64,000 nt of DNA from NCBI RefSeq assembly GCF_002259795.1, contig NZ_MWXA01000003.1, positions 248,001-312,000 on the forward strand, in the 5' to 3' direction. The notes beneath the pieces were generated by a model that searched no databases, had not been told where the DNA came from, and saw only the letters and a program-made list of their open reading frames with translations. Position numbers and translations under genes: made by a program. Each line of letters begins with the position of its first letter. The first letter of the stretch is position 1. This DNA is from Bifidobacterium aquikefiri. Its GTDB lineage: Bacteria > Actinomycetota > Actinomycetes > Actinomycetales > Bifidobacteriaceae. This document shows positions 25,802 to 35,423 of this stretch, piece after piece.

Positions 25802-27430
25802 ATGGCAAACCATACGACACTGCAAACGGTAACCAGTCAACTTTGGGCAATGGCGAACGAGCTTCGCGGAACTATGGATGCGTCTGAATACAAGAACTAC
25901 ATTCTTGCATTCATGTTCTATCGCTATCTGTCTGAGAATCAAGAAAAATATCTGGTCAGCAACAACGTCATTGACATTGCAACAGGCCAGTCTGTCAACG
26001 AGGCATATGCTGCCGAAGCACAAGGCGATGATTTGGCAGATTATCTGACCGATATCTCTTCAAGTCTCGGCTATGCCATCGCACCGGCGGATACATGGCA
26101 GTCGTTGATGGACAAAATCGACAACAGTCTCGTGATTCCCAGCGACTATCAGACCCTATTTGACAATTTCAATAAGAATTCCGAGCTCAACAAAGATGCA
26201 GTACGGGATTTTCGGGGAGTTTTCAACGACATCAATCTTGGAGATTCACGGCTCGGTTCGTCCACCAATGAGCGTGCAAAGTCTCTGAACAGAATCGTCA
26301 AACTTATCGATAGCATCGAATACAAGGACGAACAAGGTCGAGACATTCTTGGAGACATCTATATCTATCTGATTGGCAAGTTCGCCGCATCTGCGGGCAA
26401 GAAGGGCGGCGAGTTCTATACGCCTCACGAAGTGTCGATGATTCTGGCGAAGCTGGTCACGAATGGCGTCAAGAAGTCAGACGGAACCTTCTCCCTGTAT
26501 GATCCAGCCTGCGGTTCGGGCTCTCTGCTGTTGACCGTGCAGGATGAGCTTCCAGGTGGAGACCGGCAGGGTGCGGTGAAGTTCTACGGGCAGGAGCTCA
26601 ACACCACGACATACAACCTTGCGCGCATGAATCTGATGATGCACGGTGTGGATTACAACAACATGAACCTATCCAACGCAAATACGCTGGAAACTGACTG
26701 GCCTGACGGCCCCGACCCAGCAACTGGCAAGGACCAGCCGCGATCCTTCGATGCTGTCGTTGCCAATCCGCCATATTCTGCACATTGGGACAATGATCCC
26801 GCGAAGCTCAAGGATTCTCGCTTCAGCCCCTTCGGTGTGCTCGCTCCTAAGTCAAAGGCCGATTATGCCTTCATTCTTCATGGCCTGTATCACCTGAATA
26901 ATACCGGCACGATGGCAATCGTTCTGCCTCATGGCGTGCTGTTCAGGGGAGCAGCGGAAGGCAAGATTCGCAAGGCGCTCATCAAGTCGCAAGGCTCGCA
27001 CGCCCAAGGTAACTATCTTGACGCGGTTATTGGTCTGCCCGCGAACCTGTTCTACGGCACAAGCATTCCCACCTGTATTCTGGTGTTCAAGAAGAATCGC
27101 AGAACCAACGATATTCTCTTCATCGACGCAAGCAAGGACTTCGTCAAAGGCAAGAACCAAAACACGCTCAGCAGCGAAAATATCGACAAGATCATTGAAA
27201 CGTATCGCAATCGCACCGACATTGACAAATACGCCCATGTCGCCACGTTCAAGGAAATCGAAGACAATGAATTCAACCTCAACATTCCGCGCTACGTGGA
27301 TACCTTCGAGGAAGAGCCTCCCATCGACATCGACGAAGTGAACAGGCAACTCAAGCAGGACAACGCCGAGATCGCAGAGTTGGAGGCAAAGATCAACGAG
27401 CAGCTGCGAATTCTCGGAGGTGAGGTGTGA
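25802..27430 (+). CDS. hsdM: type I restriction enzyme methylase (HsdM) subunit
   Basis: 542 residues with AAGGGA before the ATG. An N-terminal helical domain (residues 1-140) precedes the Rossmann methyltransferase domain. The SAM-binding motif is DPACGSGSLL (about 235-244) and the adenine-N6 catalytic motif is NPPY (about 321-324). The C-terminal helices contact HsdS. It methylates host DNA at the site chosen by HsdS and protects it from HsdR. The gene order R-(orf)-S-fic-M is unusual; most type I loci keep hsdM next to hsdS. Confidence 0.95.
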   Translation: MANHTTLQTVTSQLWAMANELRGTMDASEYKNYILAFMFYRYLSENQEKYLVSNNVIDIATGQSVNEAYAAEAQGDDLADYLTDISSSLGYAIAPADTWQSLMDKIDNSLVIPSDYQTLFDNFNKNSELNKDAVRDFRGVFNDINLGDSRLGSSTNERAKSLNRIVKLIDSIEYKDEQGRDILGDIYIYLIGKFAASAGKKGGEFYTPHEVSMILAKLVTNGVKKSDGTFSLYDPACGSGSLLLTVQDELPGGDRQGAVKFYGQELNTTTYNLARMNLMMHGVDYNNMNLSNANTLETDWPDGPDPATGKDQPRSFDAVVANPPYSAHWDNDPAKLKDSRFSPFGVLAPKSKADYAFILHGLYHLNNTGTMAIVLPHGVLFRGAAEGKIRKALIKSQGSHAQGNYLDAVIGLPANLFYGTSIPTCILVFKKNRRTNDILFIDASKDFVKGKNQNTLSSENIDKIIETYRNRTDIDKYAHVATFKEIEDNEFNLNIPRYVDTFEEEPPIDIDEVNRQLKQDNAEIAELEAKINEQLRILGGEV

Positions 27431-27575
27431 GAAGGCGTTGTCTTCACAGGACAAGTAAGACAAGAAGCTGAGCCGTCGGATGGCTCCTTGTAAGTAGACA
27501 TGTCATTCGCTCAACTTGTGTGAGCTGTATATATACTGACATTGAAGGACATCCTCTTAGTTGATAGGAAAACTC

Positions 27576-28421
27576 ATGAGTGATCTGATGGGCCATAGTA
27601 ATTCCAATGATGAAATGCTTGCCATTGTTTTGAACAAAGCTGTTCAAATGCCGGGCATGAAGGTTGACCGCGAAGCTTTTCTGCGTAAACAGTTCAAGTC
27701 AGAATCGCATGAAATGATAACGGCAATTGTTGAAAAAGGGCCCATTGAGGCCAATTTTTCAAGAGATAAGCTCCGCATAAAGGCGAGAAGAATATTTCTT
27801 GACCGCACTCTTACCTCAGCGGGATTGTCATTCGCTGCGGGGCTTCCCGGTGGATTCGCAGCGGGTATAACTATTCCTGCAGACACGCTTCAATTCTTTA
27901 CGATGGCCCTGCGGGCAGCTCAAGAGGTGGCGTATCTTTATGGCGAGGATGATTTTTGGAATGGCGAGATTTCTGACGATGAACAGGTGACTGGCCAGTT
28001 GATTTTGTATTGCGGTGTAATGTTTGGTGCTTCTGGAGCTTCATCTGCTGTAAGAGTTGTTTCTTCACAGCTGGCCAAAGCTGCGCTTAAACAATTGCCT
28101 CAAAGAGCGCTCACCAAGGGTGTCATATATCCAATGGTCAAATCTGTTGCGAAATTACTGACTGTTCAGATGACGAAAGGTATTTTTGCAAAAGGAGTCT
28201 CAAAGGCGATACCTGTCGTAGGTGGGATTGTGTCCGGAAGCATTACTCTGGTGACAATGCGACCGATGGGATTGCGTCTGATAAATGTGTTGGATCATTC
28301 ACACTTTGCTTATTCAGATGAACAACTCGAGAACGACTTGAGTATCTTGAACAATGTTGGAAGGTCAAGTAGTGCTTCGGGGCGCGATATTCCAGATGTA
28401 GTGGTTGGCGAAATCGTTTAG
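27576..28421 (+). CDS. EcsC-like protein in the defence island
   Basis: 281 residues from the ATG at 27576, with AGGAAAA upstream. The centre is hydrophobic and Gly/Ala-rich: AGLPGGFAAGITIPADTLQFFTMALRAAQEVAYLYG fits the EcsC-family core (shown here only as context: AGLPGGFAAG, then IPADTLQFF, then AYLYG), and a second hydrophobic part (KAIPVVGGIVSGSIT) follows. EcsC-like proteins are membrane-associated and of poorly known function. It sits alone between the type I operon (145-base gap with its own promoter possible) and mcrB, so a defence role, for example membrane disruption, can be proposed but is inference. Confidence 0.6.
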   Translation: MSDLMGHSNSNDEMLAIVLNKAVQMPGMKVDREAFLRKQFKSESHEMITAIVEKGPIEANFSRDKLRIKARRIFLDRTLTSAGLSFAAGLPGGFAAGITIPADTLQFFTMALRAAQEVAYLYGEDDFWNGEISDDEQVTGQLILYCGVMFGASGASSAVRVVSSQLAKAALKQLPQRALTKGVIYPMVKSVAKLLTVQMTKGIFAKGVSKAIPVVGGIVSGSITLVTMRPMGLRLINVLDHSHFAYSDEQLENDLSILNNVGRSSSASGRDIPDVVVGEIV

Positions 28422-28622
28422 CTATAGCCTTGCTTTCTATCGCAGCGGGCGGGCTTGCCCATGCAGAAAATTCCCACGCAAATCTGACTTTTTAACAGCA
28501 AATATGAGCAGTATCTTGTCTCAACTAAACTTCGAGCTCCGCTTTTGAACAGTTTTTATTAGTTTATTCATCGTGGGTATTCTTTTTCTAGATCACTTAT
28601 CGTATTTAGGAGATGTTTTGTC

Positions 28623-30899
28623 ATGGGCGATAATTATCAATGGGAAACTTTCTATACGGATTTGGCGCAGAAGCTACTCGAGTATCGAGATCGCAGGAGT
28701 GAACTTTTCGACGTGATACGTGGATTGGCCAAAGACCAGCCGTTGATGAACTATTTCCATTTTGAGCGTGAAGATTGGTGGGGTTCTCAAGATCATCAGA
28801 TTGATCCATTTTCTGTGATGGCGGCAATGAACAGAGGGACTACCGATGAGAACAGGACTGCCATTGCGAAACTCTATGCGAAGGCCTTTGATATTACATC
28901 CACAGTTCCCACAGAATTCGTTGGTATTCCAGTACTCGACAATAGAAAATCATTTTTTGCCGGTGTAAACGAGATGTGGGAATTGTTTATTATCGCCATG
29001 AACGTTCCACAAGATGGGCAACTGCCATCCAACTTTGAAGATTCTTTCAATTCGGTCATTTCCTTAAGTGGCAACGGTATTGGCATGGTTTCGATGGCAT
29101 TGTTCTGGGTTCGTCCGCATGTCTTCATGCCTCTTGAAACCACGTCTCGCGGATATATTGCCAAGCATTATGACATCGATACAACAGGAATTCGGAAAGC
29201 CTCCCAATATGTGCAATTCTTGTCTGATTTTCGAGACAAGATAGTTACTCAAACCCCAGAATTAGGCTTTCCGGAACTATCTCAGAAAGCATGGGTGGAA
29301 TTCAATCAGCATGATGCCTCGCCGTCTCAAGGCAACGTTGCAACGACGACTCCGAAGAAAAACCTAGAAGATGCTGCTGATGTGCCGAACAACAATACCG
29401 ACAAGACGCCCACTGAAACGGAAATGGGAAAGAACATCATTCTCTATGGCACGCCTGGCACAGGAAAAACATACAGCACCATGCAATATGCGGTTGCAAT
29501 CATAGAGCACAAAGATATTTCAGTAATTCAACAGGAGCAATACTCCGATGTTTTTGCTCGTTATAGAAGGTATAAAGAAGCCGGACTTATAGCATTTACA
29601 ACTTTCCATCAATCCATGGGCTATGAGGAGTTTATCGAGGGAATTCGCCCAGTTTTGGATGATGATGAAACTGGAGAATCTCATTCAGAAATATCTCACG
29701 AAATTCATGACGGCATATTCAAAGAGTTCTGCAACAAGGCTGGAGCTCCAATTTCCAAGAGTGGCAATGATGATCTTGGTTTGAATAAGAATCCGCGCGT
29801 GTGGAAGGTGTCGCTCGAAAATACAGGAGATAATGGAACAAGAACAGAATGCTTGGCAAATGGGCATATCAGAATTGCTTGGGACGAATACGGAGAATCT
29901 GTATCTGATGAAATTGATTTTCCCCGAGGCGGAAAAGTGGTTCTGAACACTTTCTATAACCGCATGCAGATTGGCGATATCATATTTTCTTGCTTCTCAA
30001 GCCGAACCATTGATGCGATTGGTGTAATCACTGGCGATCCAGAATGGCATGACGAGTATGACAAATTCAAACGACTTCGAACCGTCAGATGGCTCGCGAC
30101 CGGTTTACACGAAGACATTGTCGGCATCAATAATGATAAGGCAATGACTCTTTCGACCGTATATGCACTCTCCGTTACGGTCACTGATGCCATATCGTTA
30201 CTCAAGAGAGTGAAACCGGGATCGGTGAGACAGGATATTGGCAATCAAGATCGGGTATTTATCATTGACGAGATCAACAGAGGAAATATTTCAAAAATCT
30301 TTGGTGAACTCATTACGCTCATCGAGACGAACAAACGAATCGGTGCTCGGGAGGAGAGCAGGGCTGTCCTTCCATATTCTGGCGATAATTTCGGTGTGCC
30401 CAATAATGTGTACATTATTGGAACGATGAACACGGCAGACCGTTCAATTGCGCTTATCGACACAGCTTTGCGCCGTAGGTTTGATTTTATCGAGATGGTC
30501 CCTCAATCAAGTGTTTTGCATCATACGACGATTGGGATCATTGATCTCTCGAAGCTGCTGGATACTCTGAACGCCAGAATTACAGCTCTACTTGACCGTG
30601 AACATACCATCGGCCAAGCTTATTTTCTTCCGCTCGTTGATCGACCGAGCATGAAGCAATTGGGAAACATCATGGAATTCAAGATCATGCCACTATTACA
30701 GGAGTATTTCTATGATGATTACCATAAAATTCAGCTCATACTTGGTGATAACCAGAAGAACAATGATGAGGATCGCTTCGTGCAATTTGTCGAAGCTGTG
30801 ACTTCACTCTTTGGTTCAGATGAGAACGAAACAGCAGACTATTACACAATAAACCGACAAGCATTTACACGAGCTGAAGCCTATGCATACCTTTCATAA
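28623..30899 (+). CDS. mcrB: McrB-type AAA+ GTPase with PUA/EVE-like insertion
   Basis: 758 residues. Residues 1-230 form a helical N-terminal domain with Trp/Phe-rich segments, probably the DNA-recognition part. The AAA+ motor has Walker A GTPGTGKT (about 276-283), Walker B VFIIDEINRG (about 545-554), the McrB signature MNTADRS (about 601-607) and arginine fingers in DTALRRRF. Between Walker A and Walker B lies an extra domain of about 90 residues (about 390-475) with PUA/EVE-like features: NPRVWKVSLE, GDIIFSCFSS and AIGVITGDPEW. Such domains read modified bases. Together with McrC it should cut modified foreign DNA. Confidence 0.9.
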   Translation: MGDNYQWETFYTDLAQKLLEYRDRRSELFDVIRGLAKDQPLMNYFHFEREDWWGSQDHQIDPFSVMAAMNRGTTDENRTAIAKLYAKAFDITSTVPTEFVGIPVLDNRKSFFAGVNEMWELFIIAMNVPQDGQLPSNFEDSFNSVISLSGNGIGMVSMALFWVRPHVFMPLETTSRGYIAKHYDIDTTGIRKASQYVQFLSDFRDKIVTQTPELGFPELSQKAWVEFNQHDASPSQGNVATTTPKKNLEDAADVPNNNTDKTPTETEMGKNIILYGTPGTGKTYSTMQYAVAIIEHKDISVIQQEQYSDVFARYRRYKEAGLIAFTTFHQSMGYEEFIEGIRPVLDDDETGESHSEISHEIHDGIFKEFCNKAGAPISKSGNDDLGLNKNPRVWKVSLENTGDNGTRTECLANGHIRIAWDEYGESVSDEIDFPRGGKVVLNTFYNRMQIGDIIFSCFSSRTIDAIGVITGDPEWHDEYDKFKRLRTVRWLATGLHEDIVGINNDKAMTLSTVYALSVTVTDAISLLKRVKPGSVRQDIGNQDRVFIIDEINRGNISKIFGELITLIETNKRIGAREESRAVLPYSGDNFGVPNNVYIIGTMNTADRSIALIDTALRRRFDFIEMVPQSSVLHHTTIGIIDLSKLLDTLNARITALLDREHTIGQAYFLPLVDRPSMKQLGNIMEFKIMPLLQEYFYDDYHKIQLILGDNQKNNDEDRFVQFVEAVTSLFGSDENETADYYTINRQAFTRAEAYAYLS

Positions 30900-32172
30900 A
30901 ACCTACACGATACGAGAATATGAGGGTTTTGCGCGACAGAAGACACTTGGAAAATACCAGGCTTTGCCCAGCGCAACCTTTGACGCGCTAGAGCAGCTGG
31001 TGATCGCTTCTGGAAGTGAGCGCGCCGACGATGCTCTTGCACTATTCTCATTAAGTGCGAAAAAAGGTTTAGGAACGGTGATCACTGCACAGAATTATGC
31101 AGGAATCGTGGCTTTATCAACGGGAGATGTCATCGAAATATTGCCCAAAATAGCGGGTAAAGGTATTCCAACACAGGATTCAAGGCATGTCTTTCTTGAG
31201 ATGTTGAAAACAGTCGAAACCGAGAAATTCAAAAGTTTGGGCAATGCCCATCTGGATATCGATTCGCTTCCGCTGCTGGATGTATTCATTATGATGTTTC
31301 TTAGCGCAGTTTCCAAGATCGTCAAGCAGGGTGTGCGACGGTCATACGAGCCGATTGAAGATAATCAGAATTTCTATAGGGGAAGACTACTGGTATCTGC
31401 AAATATTGCTCAAAATCTGTGGAGGCGTGACCGGTTCTTTCTGAGACATGATGAATTTACCTTGAATGTTCCAGAGAACAGGCTCGTGAAAACAACGATG
31501 AGATTTGTTATGGGTCTGACCCAGAGTCAACGCATCCAGAAGCAAGGAGCACAGCTGCTCACATATTTTTCTGGAGTCGAGTTTTCGAAGAATATTGGAA
31601 CCGATTTTCAGCATTGTCATGGTGACCGTACCATGCATGGTTATCAGACCGTGCTCTGTTGGTGCAAGGTTATCTTGTGCGGCCAATCCTTTACACCTAT
31701 TTCTGGCGAAAATGTGGCTCTCTCCTTGCTGTTCCCCCTTGACAAGCTCTTTGAGAGCTATGTTGCCCGAATTGCTCAACGTGTACTCGCCCCTGTTGCA
31801 CTGTTGCGCGTTCAAGACCATCGGCTCAGCCTTTTTACTCAGCCTTGTAGAAGCTTCATTCTCAGACCCGATCTCGTCGTTGAATGGGAAGGCGGCACGG
31901 CGATTCTGGATACGAAATGGAAAATTCTCGCTCAATCTTCGAGAAATCACGGTATTGCAGAGTCAGATATGTATCAAATGTTTGCGTATGCCAAGAAATA
32001 TAATGCTCGAAGTGTAACGCTGCTCTACCCTCAGTCGGATTGGATCGACGAGCAAGGTTTATCATATGTGGGCGAAGATGATGTCGCCATCAAGGTCAGA
32101 GCCATTGACATGATGGAGGCACGGAACAGTATCAAACATATTCTTGAAAGTTCTATGTCGGATCCGGCGTAG
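30883..32172 (+). CDS. mcrC: McrC-type endonuclease subunit
   Basis: 429 residues; the start overlaps the end of mcrB by 17 bases, so the two proteins are translated together. The N-terminal part matches the McrC family (IVALSTGDVIEILPKI, YRGRLL, HDEFTLNVPENRLVKTTM). The C-terminal nuclease domain shows the PD-(D/E)xK pattern: Asp in RPDLVVEW and Asp-Thr-Lys in AILDTKWK (about residues 328-347). It is the cleaving partner of the McrB motor. The gene ends 42 bases from the convergent GH65 gene, which marks the right border of the island. Confidence 0.92.
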   Translation: MHTFHKTYTIREYEGFARQKTLGKYQALPSATFDALEQLVIASGSERADDALALFSLSAKKGLGTVITAQNYAGIVALSTGDVIEILPKIAGKGIPTQDSRHVFLEMLKTVETEKFKSLGNAHLDIDSLPLLDVFIMMFLSAVSKIVKQGVRRSYEPIEDNQNFYRGRLLVSANIAQNLWRRDRFFLRHDEFTLNVPENRLVKTTMRFVMGLTQSQRIQKQGAQLLTYFSGVEFSKNIGTDFQHCHGDRTMHGYQTVLCWCKVILCGQSFTPISGENVALSLLFPLDKLFESYVARIAQRVLAPVALLRVQDHRLSLFTQPCRSFILRPDLVVEWEGGTAILDTKWKILAQSSRNHGIAESDMYQMFAYAKKYNARSVTLLYPQSDWIDEQGLSYVGEDDVAIKVRAIDMMEARNSIKHILESSMSDPA

Positions 32173-32214
32173 TGCCTCCAGCGAGCTCTGCTCTGCCGTA
32201 TCGGAGAGACTTGT

Positions 32215-35200
32215 TCAGCCATGCAACGCTTGGAATGGCAGCGGTGTCTGCCCTTTCTGCGGCTTCAGAGTTGTTGATGCACAGGGCAACGAATGAACGG
32301 CATTCGAAGTGACGAATGATTCACCAGAGGAGTCTGCTACTTGCTGAGCTCCCAGCTGCTCAATGTTGTTCACCCCTTTCCCATTCCCGACGGCGCTGAA
32401 GATGCTCACTTGGAATGCGGCTTTGGATAGATCCTCGTGTTGCAATGCCTCGGCTGGAATGGTCAGCACAATGTCGCGTTGCTGGCGAACACTCAACGAT
32501 GCGCGTGCGATGCGTGTTCCATCGGCTGTGAACAGACCGGTTGCACCAATTGCCCCGCTGTGTTCCCGTGGATTCGCGATGGCGACGTACTGCCAGGCTC
32601 CGGCCGTGGTGATGCCTGTGCCTTGAACACCTGGCGCTGCTGCGGTTGACGCGGGAGCATTGCTGCGAATATAGATATGCAAGAGTTGAAGGCTCATGCC
32701 TTCCAAGGCCCAGGGGTTAAGAATCTGACCTTCAATGCTGGTGACGAAGCGAATGTAATTTCCATCCTCAAATACCCTTAACGAACTGAGATCGAATGAG
32801 CCGGGCGTATATGTCTCAGCAGTGGGGAACGCTTGTTGCCGGTCTGCCACATCGGTCTGATCTCTCAAGGTACTGGCAGAAATCGAACCGACCAATCTTC
32901 CATATCCATCATTGGGCAGAGACTGCCGAGTTGCAAAGCTCAGAGGATTGTTCAATGAAGCGATACCTTGGCCAATGACCGTGAGATCACGTCCCTCGGT
33001 CACACTGACCGTGGTGATATCGGGAGATATCTCGATATCGAAGGTACTGCCTTGATAATGCAGACCAGTTACGGTGAGATTCGATAGCGAACTCGGCAGG
33101 ATGGGATTCACCGTCACGCCGTTCATCCTCCACCGCAGTCCGGTGTATCCGTAATAGAATTCCTGCAGGAATCCGCCAGCTCCGGTCAAGAAGGTGAACG
33201 CACTGCCGCCGCCGCGCTCCTCGGTGAACTGGTTGAATGGCCCTCGCATGAATCCGGTTGAACTGCGTTTGGTGTACCACATCGCTTCATCTGCACGGCC
33301 GATTTCTGCCGCGACAATCGAATGTATGGCATCGGTCATCGAAGGACTGGCATCTTCGTTTACCTTGGTTGAGTAGTAGTCAAGATTATTGGCAGTTCGC
33401 TCCAGAGACTGCTCGTTCTCCCAAGGGTAGCTGAGCATGACGGCATCGGCCTGTTTGATGCCAATGCCGTCATAGTTCGCATATTCTTTGGTGACATTGC
33501 GCACAGAATCTTCCGGAATGGCAAAGTTGCCACTGCGTTTGCGCCACTCGGGATTGGCGGTCTCGCCGACAATCGCTGCAGCCTGGCATGCGATTTCCAA
33601 CACTTTGGATGCGGCCAGATTGGTATAGGCGGAGTCGTCTCGACCAATTTCACCGTTGCTGGACCATTCGTCAGGAGGAGTCACATCATCGATGTGATAC
33701 TGATGATCAACGCCTAAGTATGAGCGTGCAATCCAGAAGTCGGCCGAGCCGGCAATGATTCCGTAACCAGTATTGATCAGCCAATCGGTATCTCCGGATG
33801 TCTCATAATATTGCCAGCATGCGAGTGCAATATCCGCCGTGATGTGAATTTCGTGGCCACCGAAGAACAGCGCTGTCGTCTGTTCCTTGCCATTCAGGCC
33901 GCCTTCCCAGGGGAAGCGCAGAGCACTTCCATTGCCGTAGCCATGCTGCCCATAGCTTTGTGTCGCTGGATTCCACTCAGAGATATGTAGCGCATTGAAT
34001 TTGGCCCCATCACTGTCTCCCAGACGATTCGCCCGATATTGCAGCACGGCCTTGGCAATACCGGGATCCTGTGCCAACAACGATGGCCACATCCAGGTTT
34101 CGCTATCCCAGAACACATGGCCGGCGTAACTGTCTGAAGACAATCCCGCTGGTGACGGGGACCAGGGACGTTCCCCGACGCTTGCTAGCAGATAGAATCT
34201 GCTGGCTCGAACCTCACTTTGGAGTAGATCGTCGCCCGAGATAAGAATGTCGCCTTGCCACAGCGCAGCCCATGCTTTATCACTATCGCTTCGAGCGGAG
34301 AGGAAACCGAGGGCGGCAGCCTCGGTTGCAATTGATGCCGCCGCTGCACGTGTGCGTTCAATCGAGTTCGTTGGAACATCCTGATTCGTTGCCAGACCTA
34401 CGAATTTCGTGAATTCATAGGTCTTCCCGACTTCCACCGCGATGCTCAGATGCTGTTCGACAGCATTTGTCATGTCATCGGCAGGGATCATGGAGTTGTC
34501 CGACTGCCTGAGGATCCCTGGACCATCGAGTTGCGAAACGAACGATGCCTGCTGATGAGTGCCGTCAAGCGTGGTCGTCAGGGCAATCTGTCTGGATGAG
34601 GGGTCTGCCCATCTGTCGAATGATGCGTTGCTGGCCGCCTGTGGGTCGAGCACATCCGTAACGGTCACGGTCCTCTCGTCACTGTTCCAGGCAATGGGCG
34701 TGAGCGTGAGGTGAACGAGGCCGAGCTGGTCGTTGGCCCGACTTGGCAACACCGTGTAGTCCACGTCAATCACGTTCCCGGACGGTGATGTCCATCGTGC
34801 ACTGGTGGTTATGGTGCCGTTCTTCATATGCAGTGTTTGACGATAGCCACTGAGGTTATGGCTGGCTGGCGAGTCGGCGCTTTTCGCTGCAATCTGGTGG
34901 TTGGACTCACCTGTCGCGTGCGCATTGTCGTGGGACTCAAAGGCATCATCAAATGTCCCAGAGGCATCGGCCACCTTCAATCCTGTCCATGCCGGGCCAC
35001 CCACGCGCCATTGATTGCTGTCGCTGGTGGCAGTGTAGAAACCCTGTATCTGGAATGATGTCGGAACGTGCGATTTGCTGAAACCCTGGCCCTGAGCGGG
35101 GATTCTCGCGGCAAAATAGCCATTGCCGGTATATGTCGGATAATACTGACCATTGAACGGGTTAGTCGCCGAAATTGTCCATGAGTCATTCGAATTGCTG

Positions 35201-35229
35201 CAATCCACAGTTGCTCCCTGATTGTCCAT
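32215..35229 (-). CDS. GH65-family enzyme with glucodextranase-type C-terminal module
   Basis: 1004 residues from the ATG at 35229 (an in-frame TTG at 35247 is an alternative; the ribosome site is weak). The GH65 core includes the N-terminal beta-sandwich, the (alpha/alpha)6 barrel with the general acid Glu521 in PPDEW, and Lys592 in KQADAV. Known GH65 members are phosphorylases or hydrolases of alpha-glucosides such as trehalose, maltose, kojibiose and nigerose. From about residue 810 the sequence (SFDLSSLRVFEDGNYIRF, NPWALEGMSLQLLHIYIR) matches the DOMON-like C-terminal module of glucodextranases and some pullulanases, an unusual partner for GH65. No signal peptide is seen. Confidence 0.85.
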   Translation of the reverse strand: MDNQGATVDCSNSNDSWTISATNPFNGQYYPTYTGNGYFAARIPAQGQGFSKSHVPTSFQIQGFYTATSDSNQWRVGGPAWTGLKVADASGTFDDAFESHDNAHATGESNHQIAAKSADSPASHNLSGYRQTLHMKNGTITTSARWTSPSGNVIDVDYTVLPSRANDQLGLVHLTLTPIAWNSDERTVTVTDVLDPQAASNASFDRWADPSSRQIALTTTLDGTHQQASFVSQLDGPGILRQSDNSMIPADDMTNAVEQHLSIAVEVGKTYEFTKFVGLATNQDVPTNSIERTRAAAASIATEAAALGFLSARSDSDKAWAALWQGDILISGDDLLQSEVRASRFYLLASVGERPWSPSPAGLSSDSYAGHVFWDSETWMWPSLLAQDPGIAKAVLQYRANRLGDSDGAKFNALHISEWNPATQSYGQHGYGNGSALRFPWEGGLNGKEQTTALFFGGHEIHITADIALACWQYYETSGDTDWLINTGYGIIAGSADFWIARSYLGVDHQYHIDDVTPPDEWSSNGEIGRDDSAYTNLAASKVLEIACQAAAIVGETANPEWRKRSGNFAIPEDSVRNVTKEYANYDGIGIKQADAVMLSYPWENEQSLERTANNLDYYSTKVNEDASPSMTDAIHSIVAAEIGRADEAMWYTKRSSTGFMRGPFNQFTEERGGGSAFTFLTGAGGFLQEFYYGYTGLRWRMNGVTVNPILPSSLSNLTVTGLHYQGSTFDIEISPDITTVSVTEGRDLTVIGQGIASLNNPLSFATRQSLPNDGYGRLVGSISASTLRDQTDVADRQQAFPTAETYTPGSFDLSSLRVFEDGNYIRFVTSIEGQILNPWALEGMSLQLLHIYIRSNAPASTAAAPGVQGTGITTAGAWQYVAIANPREHSGAIGATGLFTADGTRIARASLSVRQQRDIVLTIPAEALQHEDLSKAAFQVSIFSAVGNGKGVNNIEQLGAQQVADSSGESFVTSNAVHSLPCASTTLKPQKGQTPLPFQALHG

Positions 35230-35411
35230 ATAAAAGCGCACCCGCAACCTGCCTTGGCCTTGAGGCGCCTTTGTCCCCTATATGTAGTGACCGTTGTTCG
35301 TTCAATCGGCCACGCTTATGTTTTCCTTCAATTGGTAAAATATAGCGTCAGGTATCGAGACTGCACAATCGTAGCGCGGTTGTTCTCTCAGCCAACGATC
35401 TGGGCTGTCGA

Positions 35412-35417
35412 TAGAAT
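35412..35417 (+). promoter_or_regulatory. -10 box directly before yaaA start
   Basis: TAGAAT at 35412-35417 lies six bases before the GTG start at 35424 and no Shine-Dalgarno sequence fits, so the mRNA would begin at or next to the start codon. Confidence 0.5.
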
Positions 35418-35423
35418 GGCGGC

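Noticed and set aside
20344-32172. island as a prophage or integrative element
   Set aside because: No integrase, transposase or phage structural gene and no clear target-site repeats are seen within the window.
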